From Bacteroidales bacterium (GTDB taxonomy: Bacteria > Bacteroidota > Bacteroidia > Bacteroidales > UBA1556), in the NCBI GenBank assembly GCA_029935325.1, contig JAOZKO010000008.1:1-22139 (forward strand): a stretch of 22,139 bases of DNA. Direction: 5' to 3'. Positions 1-7,409 of the stretch are shown piece by piece. The position numbers and the translations under genes were made by a program. Positions within the stretch are counted from its first letter, which is position 1. Each line of letters starts with the position of its first letter. Below the pieces are notes generated by a model. That model was not told where the DNA came from. It made no database searches and saw only the letters and a program-made list of their open reading frames with translations.

Positions 1-47
1 CATTATTTATTATTGGTGGATTTGTTTTGCGTATTGGTGGAAAATGA
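1..47 (+). CDS. Possible 3' end of a gene entering from the left (partial)
   Basis: Reading frame 3 is open from the window edge to a TGA at 45-47 and gives a short tail ending in IIGGFVLRIGGK, with a hydrophobic stretch that could be the end of a membrane protein. The next stop is that of the convergent nitrilase gene, 35 bases away, so a plus-strand gene ending here would fit the layout. With only 14 codons visible this may be chance; frame 1 is also open, to 123. No function can be given. Confidence 0.25.
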   Translation, partial: LFIIGGFVLRIGGK

Positions 48-82
48 ATTGGTTAGATTTGATATTCAATTTGATAAAAACA

Positions 83-874
83 TTATAAAACCTCAAATCT
101 ATCCCAATCCAATCCAACGGTAAATCTATCTCTAAAATCCTGCAATTCGGTAAAAGATAAACTAGCAGTTTGCACAAAGGGAATTAATTCTTTAGGCTCA
201 ATAATATATTCACCTTTTGAATTCAGAATGCATGAGCTCCCAGCATGATCTAAACCATTTCCATCCTTACCAATGCGGTTTACACCAATTACATATGCTT
301 GATTTTCGATGGCTCGTGCTAGCAGTAGGCTTTGCCAAATATGATTGCGCACTCTTGGCCAATTCGCCACATATATTAATGCATCATAATCGTAATTGCC
401 ATTTTTGAAATTGTTTTTTGCAAATACAGGAAATCGTAAATCATAGCATATTAATGCTTTGATCTTCCAACCTTTGAAATTGAAAATTAAGGAATCAGTA
501 CCAGCAGTAAAATGGTCGTGCTCATTGCCCATACGAAACAAATGGCGCTTATCATATTTCTTAAAACTACCATTAGGATGCATCACCACAAATCGATTAT
601 AATAATTACCATTATCATTAACCATAAAGCTACCAGCAATTGAAGTATTGGTATTCTTGCTTATTTCCTCCATCCATTTATGGGTATTCCCTAGAGGTAG
701 TTCAGAGAAAACCTCTGGCTTCATCGAGAAGGCTGTATTAAACATCTCTGGGAGAATAATCATATCTGTTGGCTCTGATATTGCATTAATCTGCTTTTGA
801 AAATATGCAAGATTAGCCTCTTTGTCTTCCCAAGCAAGGTTTGCCTGTATTATTGTAATTTTTATATCTTGCAT
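83..874 (-). CDS. Omega-amidase of the nitrilase superfamily (YafV-like)
   Basis: Cytoplasmic carbon-nitrogen hydrolase of 263 residues, close to the roughly 256 of E. coli YafV. The nitrilase catalytic triad is visible: Glu43 in LPEMF, Lys109 in YDKRHLF and Cys143 in LICYDLRFPVF. The CYDLRFP context and the GNEHDHFTAG segment at 116-125 are typical of the YafV/Nit2 omega-amidase branch rather than of nitrilases proper. Members of this branch hydrolyse alpha-ketoglutaramate and alpha-ketosuccinamate to the keto acid plus ammonia. The gene overlaps the 3' end of the upstream aminotransferase by 13 bases, so the two are probably co-transcribed and translationally coupled. A glutamine-dependent transaminase makes exactly the product that this enzyme removes, which supports the call. 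Another amide or nitrile substrate cannot be excluded. Confidence 0.88.
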   Translation of the reverse strand: MQDIKITIIQANLAWEDKEANLAYFQKQINAISEPTDMIILPEMFNTAFSMKPEVFSELPLGNTHKWMEEISKNTNTSIAGSFMVNDNGNYYNRFVVMHPNGSFKKYDKRHLFRMGNEHDHFTAGTDSLIFNFKGWKIKALICYDLRFPVFAKNNFKNGNYDYDALIYVANWPRVRNHIWQSLLLARAIENQAYVIGVNRIGKDGNGLDHAGSSCILNSKGEYIIEPKELIPFVQTASLSFTELQDFRDRFTVGLDWDRFEVL

Positions 875-2019
875 AATAACTCAGATGCATTTTCAAGGGT
901 TTCATCTGTTTTTGCAAAACAAAATCTTAGGATTTTATTGTCATAATTATCGGAATAGAAATATGATAGTGGAATAGTAGCAACACCATATTCCTTAGTC
1001 ATTCGCATTGCAAAATCCAGTTCAGGCTCATCAGAAATCCTATCATATTTGAATAGCTGAAAATATGTTCCTTTTGATGGTAAAGGAGTAAATCTACTGC
1101 TTTTCATCAACTCCAAGAAATAATCTCTTTTTTCACTATACATTAAATTTATATCCATATAGTTCTCAGGATTATGCATATAGGCAGCTAATGCTGTTTG
1201 CATAGGTCTATTGCCTGCAAAAACCACATTCTGATGTACCTTACGGAATTCGCTCATCAGTTTCTCTGGCGCTAAGCAGAATCCTGTTTTCCAACCCGTT
1301 ACATGAAATGTTTTGCCAAATGAGCCTATTATAAAACTGCGCTCTGCCAAGTTTGGAAATGCTGCAATACTTTGATGTTTCAATCCATCAAAAATAATAT
1401 GCTCATATACTTCATCGCTTAAAACCAGAATATCCGTTCCTCGGGTCATTTTATCCAGCTCCTCCATGTCTTTTTTGCTCAGCACTGTAGAGGTTGGATT
1501 ATGAGGCGTATTGATTATTATTAATTTAGTATTTCGAGTAATCAACCTTCTGAGCTCCGCCCATTTAATATGAAAATCTTCACCTTGTAATTTATATGGT
1601 CGTGGAGTTCCACCATTCATTCTAATGGTAGGAGCATAAATATCAAAAGCGGGCTCAATAACTATTACTTCGTCGCCTTCATTAATTACCGTTGTAATAG
1701 CGGCATAAATAGCTTGTGTGGCACCTGAGGTAATAGTAATCTCCGTATTAGCATCATATTTCAAACCATAGTTCCGGCTAAAAGCTTCACTTAACTCTTC
1801 TCTAAGTTCAGGCAGACCTTGCATGGGAGCATATTGATTGTGGCCATCTTTCATGGCTTTGTGCACCAATTCTATCAAGTCGGGGGAAACATCAAAATTA
1901 GGAAATCCCTGAGATAAATTTATTGCATTTAGCTCATTGGCTAAGGCACTCATTTGAGTAAAAATGGTAGTTTTAGCTCCCGGTAATTTGCTTTTTATAT
2001 GGCTATCAAAATGAATCAT
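862..2019 (-). CDS. PLP-dependent aminotransferase (methionine/glutamine transaminase, YbdL-like)
   Basis: Fold-type I class I/II aminotransferase of 385 residues, matching the length of E. coli YbdL (386). Visible landmarks are the N-terminal NLSQGFPNF (34-42), Asn174 in the HNPTS segment, Asp202 and Tyr205 in SDEVYEH, the Schiff-base Lys236 in SFGKTFHVTGWK, and Arg365 near the C-terminus, which should bind the substrate carboxylate. The NLSQGFP and SFGKTFHVTGWK segments are characteristic of the YbdL/kynurenine aminotransferase III group, which uses methionine, glutamine and aromatic amino acids. The following omega-amidase gene overlaps it. The pair likely regenerates methionine from its keto acid using glutamine, with the amidase making the reaction irreversible. 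ATG at 2019 is chosen because the conserved N-terminal region follows directly. Exact substrate preference is inferred. Confidence 0.88.
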   Translation of the reverse strand: MIHFDSHIKSKLPGAKTTIFTQMSALANELNAINLSQGFPNFDVSPDLIELVHKAMKDGHNQYAPMQGLPELREELSEAFSRNYGLKYDANTEITITSGATQAIYAAITTVINEGDEVIVIEPAFDIYAPTIRMNGGTPRPYKLQGEDFHIKWAELRRLITRNTKLIIINTPHNPTSTVLSKKDMEELDKMTRGTDILVLSDEVYEHIIFDGLKHQSIAAFPNLAERSFIIGSFGKTFHVTGWKTGFCLAPEKLMSEFRKVHQNVVFAGNRPMQTALAAYMHNPENYMDINLMYSEKRDYFLELMKSSRFTPLPSKGTYFQLFKYDRISDEPELDFAMRMTKEYGVATIPLSYFYSDNYDNKILRFCFAKTDETLENASELLCKI

Positions 2020-2038
2020 AATTATACTGTTTTGTAAA

Positions 2039-2046
2039 CAAAGATT
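2039..2046 (-). promoter_or_regulatory. Weak -7 element upstream of the aminotransferase
   Basis: On the minus strand this reads AATCTTTG, one mismatch from the Bacteroidota -7 consensus TAnnTTTG. It lies 19 bases before the aminotransferase ATG. No matching -33 TTG was identified. Confidence 0.3.
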
Positions 2047-2148
2047 TATTGATAATTAATTGCAAATTTAAGGTATTTTATTAATATCCTTATGGAATTT
2101 CTCCGAGCATATATTGCAATCAATTCTAAAGGAATGAAGACAGCAACT

Positions 2149-2185
2149 TATATTGATAGTTGCTTATATATACTATCATAATATA
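2149..2185 (-). terminator. Imperfect AT-rich hairpin downstream of the DUF4249 gene
   Basis: The arms TATATT-GATAGT (2149-2160) and ACTATC-AT-AATATA (2172-2185) can pair as two six-base-pair stems separated by a two-base bulge, with an 11-base loop. It lies 37-73 bases downstream of the DUF4249 stop and ahead of the aminotransferase, where a terminator is expected. No T-tract follows on the minus strand, so efficiency is doubtful. Confidence 0.25.
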
Positions 2186-2221
2186 GATGCACTAATTATG
2201 AAATCATTGTGTAATATGCTA

Positions 2222-3058
2222 CTATAAAATAGTAGTATCCGTCACCATATTATAAGCCCCAAAAACTCCTAATCCACCCTCTACATTATGATAGATAATG
2301 CTTGGTTCCACAAAGAAATCATCACCTTGGTAGTTTTGAATAGACAAATGGTATTTATAATAATTTTCGTCACATTTCAAAACAAAACTCTTTAATGAGT
2401 CATATGTAATAGGTTGTGAACTATCCTTATAGAAAGACAATCTTATAGTAACTGATTCATTCTCTGACAATTCAAACAATTCATTACCTTCATTATACAT
2501 ACTACCATAATATGGAGTATTAATAAGTCTATAATACCTCATAAAATTAACTCTATAATAATTATTATCACCTATGTCCTTGCAAGTAAATTTATACTGA
2601 AAATAATATTCGCTCCAACCATCTGGATAAACAATTTCTTTCAGGCCCTCATATTCCAAAATATATTTTGGCGCAGGAGGAATAGTACATTTTGAAGTAA
2701 TGTTTGGCTGCCCTTCAAGGCTTATCTTTAGATTTACTTCATCACCAACTGCAAAATTTGGAACTGTGGATATATATGTTTCTGCTAAAGGATCGAACTG
2801 AAGTGGATAGTCAATTCCTCCTTTTTGGATAATTACATTTGCATTTGGTTCTGATTCAGGCCCATGAGAATATGGATTTGAACTATAATTGTATATTGGA
2901 GTTGACCAAGTCAATTTAAGTCTAACGCTATCTTCATTTGGCGATATAAAATTAGCAACTACTAATTGAGGCTCGGAATTCGGAATTTCAATATCTGCAT
3001 CTTTTTCGCATGAAAAAAGAATTGGAATTAACAATAATATATATAGTATATTTTTCAT
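2222..3058 (-). CDS. DUF4249 family outer-membrane lipoprotein
   Basis: Lipoprotein of 278 residues. The signal peptide MKNILYILLLIPILFSC has a lipobox with the lipidated Cys17. The following EKDAD is acidic with a lysine, resembling the export signal of surface-exposed Bacteroidota lipoproteins. The body resembles the DUF4249 family: an early QLVVANFISP strand, and near the C-terminus NVEGGLGVFGAYN (residues 256-268), typical of that family. DUF4249 genes commonly sit next to TonB-dependent receptors, and here the gene follows one directly: the receptor stop is at 3065-3067, six bases before this ATG. I chose ATG at 3058; a TTG two codons upstream (3064) is possible but would only add MI ahead of the signal peptide. 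It probably acts as a receptor-associated lipoprotein, by loose analogy with SusD, but its ligand is unknown. Confidence 0.82.
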   Translation of the reverse strand: MKNILYILLLIPILFSCEKDADIEIPNSEPQLVVANFISPNEDSVRLKLTWSTPIYNYSSNPYSHGPESEPNANVIIQKGGIDYPLQFDPLAETYISTVPNFAVGDEVNLKISLEGQPNITSKCTIPPAPKYILEYEGLKEIVYPDGWSEYYFQYKFTCKDIGDNNYYRVNFMRYYRLINTPYYGSMYNEGNELFELSENESVTIRLSFYKDSSQPITYDSLKSFVLKCDENYYKYHLSIQNYQGDDFFVEPSIIYHNVEGGLGVFGAYNMVTDTTIL

Positions 3059-3064
3059 AATCAA

Positions 3065-5416
3065 TTAAAATTTAAGATAATATGCAACCCCAGGTAAAAT
3101 TGGAAACAAGGTGATTTGTTTTAAAACTGTTTGCTGTGTTCTGCCGTCCCAAGCAGTATAATAAAAGAATGGGTTATATCGATTATAGGCATTATAAAGT
3201 GAAACTTCAATGGTTCTTCTTCCTCCCCATTTCAAATCCTTACTAAACTGCGCTCCTATATCAAAGCGGTGATATGCTGCCATTCTAAATGAGTTTTTAT
3301 CGCCATAGAAACTAGCATTTCTATAATTAAAATACTTATACTCATATTGAGTATTATCAGAACTAACAATTGGGTTATGAGTGTATGCCGTATAACTACT
3401 TTGCGCCAAAGTAATTGCATCACCAGTGCCATAAACCCATGTTGCACTTAGGGTAACATTTTTTGTCAATTTATAAATACTAACAACAGATACATCATGT
3501 CTTCTATCGTGTCGTGGGAAGAATTCTTTACCATTATTAAGCTCATCAAACTGGTATTTTGTATAAGATAATGTATAACCTATCCAGCCAGTGAGCTTAC
3601 CATATTTGCGCTGAATTAGGAATTCCAATCCATATGAATATCCATCGCCAACGGTAACAGCATCCTCATAATGAAACTCTTGATTCTGGTCTGGATCTTC
3701 AATCATCAAAAAGCTTGAGCCCTCTTTATATGAAATAATATTCTGCATTTGCTTATAATATCCTTCCAATGAAATTGTAAATGAAGGATTATCAAAATCG
3801 TGAGCTAGGCCTAAGGCTAATTGCCTAGAGTGCTGCGGGCCAATTCTATCAGTTGCTGGAACCCATAAGTCAGTTGGCAAGCCAATTCCAGTGGAAGTTA
3901 ATAAATGGATATATTGATTCATCTCTGCATAGCTTGCTTTTATGGAAAACATATCAGTAAACATATAACTCATCAGTAGCCGTGGTTCAAGTCCAAAGTA
4001 CGACTTCTCCTTATAATTAAAATTACTTAACCTCAGTCCTATATTTACTTTAAATCGAGGATGCATTCTCCACTCATCTTCAAAATACAATGCTGTTTCC
4101 AAAGAGTTTAACTCTTGCACATTTGCTTCTGCAGTTTGTGCATTTGCCTCTACTACCACTGCGCTAGGCGTAAACAAATGGTTAGTAAGTGCAATGCCTG
4201 TGCGTATATAGTGATTAGGATTTGGCATCCATGAGAGATCATTTTTTAATGCAAAATCCCTTATTCCAGACTTGTATTTCAAATGAAAATAATCACCATC
4301 GTACTCTTCTTCAATATCAACTACAAATTGGTAATTGCTATAAATCAAAGAAGTATTATTAAATAGTTTATTTGTGAATTGATGATTCCAACGCAAAGTA
4401 GAAGTGGCATTTTCCCAAAACAATTTGTAATTATCTTTATACTGATCTTCTTCGACCTTAACATAAAACTTGTCTCTACCAAAGTATCCACTTAGGTATA
4501 TTTTGTCTTTATCGCTTATTTCGTAGTTAAGCTTTGCATTCAAATCATAAAAATAGTATCCTCCTGTGCCATCTTCTAATGACATAAAAGGTCGCATTAG
4601 AGCATCAGCATAGGTTCTTCTGCCAGAAATAATAAATGATGCTTTGTTTTTCAGAATCGGGCCTTCTAGTAATAGTCTTGAGGATAAAATACCAATACTG
4701 CCTTCTCCACCGTACTTTTGCTTATTGCCATCTTTCATATTCAACTCTATAACGGATGATAATCGGCCACCATATCGAGCCGGGAAACCACCTTTATAAA
4801 GTTGCACACTTTTAATTGCATCTCCATTAAATACTGAAAAGAAACCAAATAGGTGCATGGCATTATAAACTGTTGCATCATCAAGAATAATTAGGTTCTG
4901 ATCTGGGCCTCCACCTCTAACATATAATCCAGAGCTTGCCTCACTTCCCGAACGAATTCCGGGCATTAGCTGAAGAACTTTAAAAACATCTTTTTCTCCT
5001 AAAAGAGCTGGAATATCTCGAATTTGTTTTACAGGAACACTTACAACGCTCATCTCTGCTTTATCAGCTATCCTATCCTTTTCGCCATAAATTGTTACTT
5101 CCGAAAGAGAAACATTTGGATTTAGGATAATATTTATAGCAGTATCAGAATTGAAATTTATATTTACTTTATAGGGTTCGTAGCCTACATAAGAATATAT
5201 TAATATAGCTTCCTGAACAGGAATGGTTAGCGAGTAGAATCCATAAGTATTACTTACTGTTCCGGTTTGAGTTCCTTGTAAATATATGTTTACACCAATT
5301 AAAAGTTCTCCCGAACCTTTCTCTTTGACATAACCAGATATAGTCATTTTCTTTACTTGAGCTATTGAGCCCAGATAAAGTAATAATAACAGTAAACTCA
5401 GTACGATTTTTCTCAT
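3065..5416 (-). CDS. TonB-dependent receptor with N-terminal carboxypeptidase-regulatory-like domain
   Basis: Outer-membrane active transporter of 783 residues. Order of parts: signal peptide 1-19 ending GSIAQ; a CarboxypepD_reg-like beta-sandwich at about 25-105 (SGYVKEKGSGELLIGVNIYL); the plug domain at about 120-228 with GLYVRGGGPDQNLIILDD (163-180) and YKGGFPARYGGRLSSV (207-222); then a beta barrel ending in the aromatic C-terminus YYLKF. There is no SusC-type signature; the plug sequence is that of the receptor family that partners DUF4249 lipoproteins, and such a gene lies six bases downstream. Energy would come from TonB-ExbBD, not encoded here. The substrate cannot be read from sequence. 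Just upstream lies a perfect inverted repeat (5446-5465) that may be an operator or the end of the lutB transcript. Confidence 0.92.
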   Translation of the reverse strand: MRKIVLSLLLLLLYLGSIAQVKKMTISGYVKEKGSGELLIGVNIYLQGTQTGTVSNTYGFYSLTIPVQEAILIYSYVGYEPYKVNINFNSDTAINIILNPNVSLSEVTIYGEKDRIADKAEMSVVSVPVKQIRDIPALLGEKDVFKVLQLMPGIRSGSEASSGLYVRGGGPDQNLIILDDATVYNAMHLFGFFSVFNGDAIKSVQLYKGGFPARYGGRLSSVIELNMKDGNKQKYGGEGSIGILSSRLLLEGPILKNKASFIISGRRTYADALMRPFMSLEDGTGGYYFYDLNAKLNYEISDKDKIYLSGYFGRDKFYVKVEEDQYKDNYKLFWENATSTLRWNHQFTNKLFNNTSLIYSNYQFVVDIEEEYDGDYFHLKYKSGIRDFALKNDLSWMPNPNHYIRTGIALTNHLFTPSAVVVEANAQTAEANVQELNSLETALYFEDEWRMHPRFKVNIGLRLSNFNYKEKSYFGLEPRLLMSYMFTDMFSIKASYAEMNQYIHLLTSTGIGLPTDLWVPATDRIGPQHSRQLALGLAHDFDNPSFTISLEGYYKQMQNIISYKEGSSFLMIEDPDQNQEFHYEDAVTVGDGYSYGLEFLIQRKYGKLTGWIGYTLSYTKYQFDELNNGKEFFPRHDRRHDVSVVSIYKLTKNVTLSATWVYGTGDAITLAQSSYTAYTHNPIVSSDNTQYEYKYFNYRNASFYGDKNSFRMAAYHRFDIGAQFSKDLKWGGRRTIEVSLYNAYNRYNPFFYYTAWDGRTQQTVLKQITLFPILPGVAYYLKF

Positions 5417-5445
5417 ACTTAGGCGGTTTTAGGTTGATTTATAAA

Positions 5446-5465
5446 TTACATTGAAAACAATGTAA
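5446..5465. promoter_or_regulatory. Perfect 8-bp inverted repeat with 4-base spacer between lutB-like gene and receptor gene
   Basis: TTACATTG-AAAA-CAATGTAA: both arms are perfectly complementary. It is centred about 40 bases upstream of the receptor ATG and about 45 bases after the stop of the LutB-like gene. As DNA it has the size and symmetry of an operator for a dimeric regulator. As RNA it could form a weak AT-rich hairpin. I cannot tell which from sequence alone. Confidence 0.45.
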
Positions 5466-5500
5466 AAACAGCTTATGGAAATGTAAAAATCTATAGGTTA

Positions 5501-6877
5501 TTAGAAATTACGCTCTTTTTTCCATCGCTGGGTAAATGATTCTTTAAATTTTGGTAGCTCCCTGCGAGGGCCCCAAGATTTCTTAAACGTTAAACCTACG
5601 CCAATATTTTTCATAGTGGGAGAAAAAGTTTCAATAATCCATCTTTTCTTCATTGCAGTTTTATAAGCCTTCATCACAATACTGAAACTTTTTTCTGTAT
5701 GACCAGCCTTTACAGCATCTCTACGATTATAAAGCAGAAGATCATGTAATGGAATATTAACAGGGCATTCTTCGGTACATCTACCACATAATGTTGAAGC
5801 AAAACTCAAATGATTATATGCATCCAAGCCTTTCATATGTGGAGTAATAACTGAGCCAATTGGACCGCTATAAGTAGTTTCATAGGCATGGCCACCTATG
5901 GATTTATATACAGGGCAAACATTTAAACAAGCACCACATCGAATACAACTTAATGCTAGCTTTTGATGCTCTTGATTTAGTAAATTTGTTCTACCATTAT
6001 CTAGTAATATCAAGTACATATGCTCTGGCCCATCAGTTTCGTTAGGTTTTTTTGGGCCGGTAATAATTGAATTATAAACAGTGATTTTTTGTCCTGTACC
6101 ATGGGTAGAAAGTAAAGACCAAAATAAATCTAGATCCTTTATTGATGGAATAATCTTTTCAATACCAACAATAGCAATATGGATATTAGGCATTGCCATG
6201 CTAAGAACCCCATTGCCTTCGTTTTCTGTTAGTGCAATTGCTCCTTTATCAGCTATTAAAAAATTTCCGCCAGTAATTCCCATTTGGGCAGTGGTAAATT
6301 TCTCACGAATTTTCACTCTAGTATAATGGGTGAGCTCTTCAGGAGTAAAGTCCACAGGAGTATTAAATTTCTCGTGGTAAAGCTCAGCAACATCCTCTTT
6401 GCTTTTGTGCATGGCAGGAGTAACAATATGATAAGGTCGCTCGCCTGCAAGCTGCACTATATATTCTCCAAGGTCAGTCTCAAGCGATTCTACTCCAAAA
6501 GCTTCTAAATGCTTATTAAGTTCTATCTCCTCAGTAACCATGGATTTAGACTTAACTAATTTCTTAACATCATGCTTTTTAACAATCTCCAGTACAGCAT
6601 CTATTGCTTCCCTATCATCTATTGCCCAAACTAGTTTTCCACCATTTTTCTGAAAATTAAACTCAAATTCTTTAAGGTAAGATTCCATTCCGTTAACCAC
6701 ATTACGCTTAATGCGTGCCGCACGGTCTTTAGCCAAATCCAAATCCATATATTGTTTTTTGCCAGTGGCAACAGCTTTATCGTAACGTGATATATTGAAA
6801 TTAATAGTGTTACGGTGCTTTTCGTCAAAGGCAATACGTTCCGAATCCTTAAGAAATTGTTCCTTTTGTTGTGACAT
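5501..6877 (-). CDS. lutB: LutB-like iron-sulfur LUD-domain protein (lactate utilization type)
   Basis: Cytoplasmic protein of 458 residues, near the usual length of LutB/YkgF (about 470). An LUD domain spans roughly 70-300, with GITGGNFLIADKGAI at 200-214. It is followed by a ferredoxin-like segment with CIRCGACLNVCP (Cys311, 314, 317, 321) and CGRCTEECP (Cys364, 367, 371), the seven-cysteine arrangement seen in LutB proteins. The C-terminal tail (about 385-458) is the usual basic extension. In characterised systems LutA, LutB and LutC together oxidise L-lactate to pyruvate. Here neither lutA nor lutC adjoins: 530 non-coding bases lie upstream and a TonB receptor gene follows 84 bases downstream. 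The partners may be elsewhere, or this protein may serve another dehydrogenase. A good -7 element (6899-6906) precedes it. Confidence 0.85.
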   Translation of the reverse strand: MSQQKEQFLKDSERIAFDEKHRNTINFNISRYDKAVATGKKQYMDLDLAKDRAARIKRNVVNGMESYLKEFEFNFQKNGGKLVWAIDDREAIDAVLEIVKKHDVKKLVKSKSMVTEEIELNKHLEAFGVESLETDLGEYIVQLAGERPYHIVTPAMHKSKEDVAELYHEKFNTPVDFTPEELTHYTRVKIREKFTTAQMGITGGNFLIADKGAIALTENEGNGVLSMAMPNIHIAIVGIEKIIPSIKDLDLFWSLLSTHGTGQKITVYNSIITGPKKPNETDGPEHMYLILLDNGRTNLLNQEHQKLALSCIRCGACLNVCPVYKSIGGHAYETTYSGPIGSVITPHMKGLDAYNHLSFASTLCGRCTEECPVNIPLHDLLLYNRRDAVKAGHTEKSFSIVMKAYKTAMKKRWIIETFSPTMKNIGVGLTFKKSWGPRRELPKFKESFTQRWKKERNF

Positions 6878-6898
6878 TTCTATATATAATTTTCAATA

Positions 6899-6906
6899 CA
6901 AAGTTA
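6899..6906 (-). promoter_or_regulatory. Bacteroidota -7 promoter element for the LutB-like gene
   Basis: The minus strand reads TAACTTTG, a full match to TAnnTTTG, 21 bases before the ATG at 6877. This gives a short leader. No clear -33 TTG is visible at the expected distance. Confidence 0.55.
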
Positions 6907-7060
6907 AGGTTTTATTAAAAGCATCTAGGATTAATTATTGTTATACTTATTTTTTAATGGATAAAATTTATTAGTGGCTATGCTGCTGATTGATTCTAGT
7001 AAGATATAGTGCGTTAAAAAAAGCTAAAGGATAACAAAGGGGTACACCATTCCAATTTTC

Positions 7061-7078
7061 TCAAATACCAATATTTGA
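7061..7078. repeat. Perfect 7-bp inverted repeat with 4-base spacer
   Basis: TCAAATA-CCAA-TATTTGA. It lies mid-way in the long divergent intergenic region and could be a regulator site for either flanking gene. No role can be assigned. Confidence 0.35.
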
Positions 7079-7323
7079 ATCATTTTCATCATTAATTACG
7101 CTCAAAACATTCATTTATCCATTTCGGAAACTTGCTTTTGAGGTATTAATATTGATAATTTAAGCATTAAATGAGATGATATATTACAGTAAAATTTTAT
7201 AATTATATCATGTAGATATTTAGATATGTTGAGTACCACATAATTACACCTCATCCTTTATCAAGAAATACTATTAATTGCATTATCAGGTATTATGCCC
7301 ATGCAACCATTATCATATTATTC

Positions 7324-7331
7324 TATCTTTG
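7324..7331 (+). promoter_or_regulatory. Bacteroidota -7 promoter element for the fibronectin-like gene
   Basis: TATCTTTG fully matches TAnnTTTG and lies 78 bases before the ATG at 7410, implying a leader of about 70 bases. A -33 TTG at the usual spacing is not evident. Confidence 0.5.
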
Positions 7332-7409
7332 TGGTGTTCAATATGCCTGATTACTCCTATAAATTAAACGACTATTTGGCATTGCTTATACTAACTTAAT
7401 TTCAATATT

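Larger units (their letters stand above)
6878..7409. other. Non-coding divergent intergenic region (about 530 bases)
   Basis: AT-rich, with no open frame resembling a protein. It holds divergent -7 elements for the LutB-like gene (6899-6906, minus) and the fibronectin-like gene (7324-7331, plus), and an inverted repeat at 7061-7078. I see no riboswitch, tRNA or other structured RNA that I can name. The middle 350 bases are unexplained. Confidence 0.6.

Noticed and set aside
217..408. Plus-strand 63-codon frame within the omega-amidase gene
   Set aside because: It is antisense to a well-supported gene and has no recognisable features.
3059..3064. TTG start for the DUF4249 lipoprotein
   Set aside because: ATG at 3058 gives a normal lipoprotein signal peptide; the TTG only adds two residues.
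6081..6508. Two plus-strand frames antisense to the LutB-like gene
   Set aside because: The opposite strand encodes a protein with complete iron-sulfur and LUD motifs, so these are shadows.
6878..7409. Riboswitch or small RNA in the long intergenic region
   Set aside because: No conserved riboswitch core or strong extended structure could be recognised by eye; only a short palindrome is clear.
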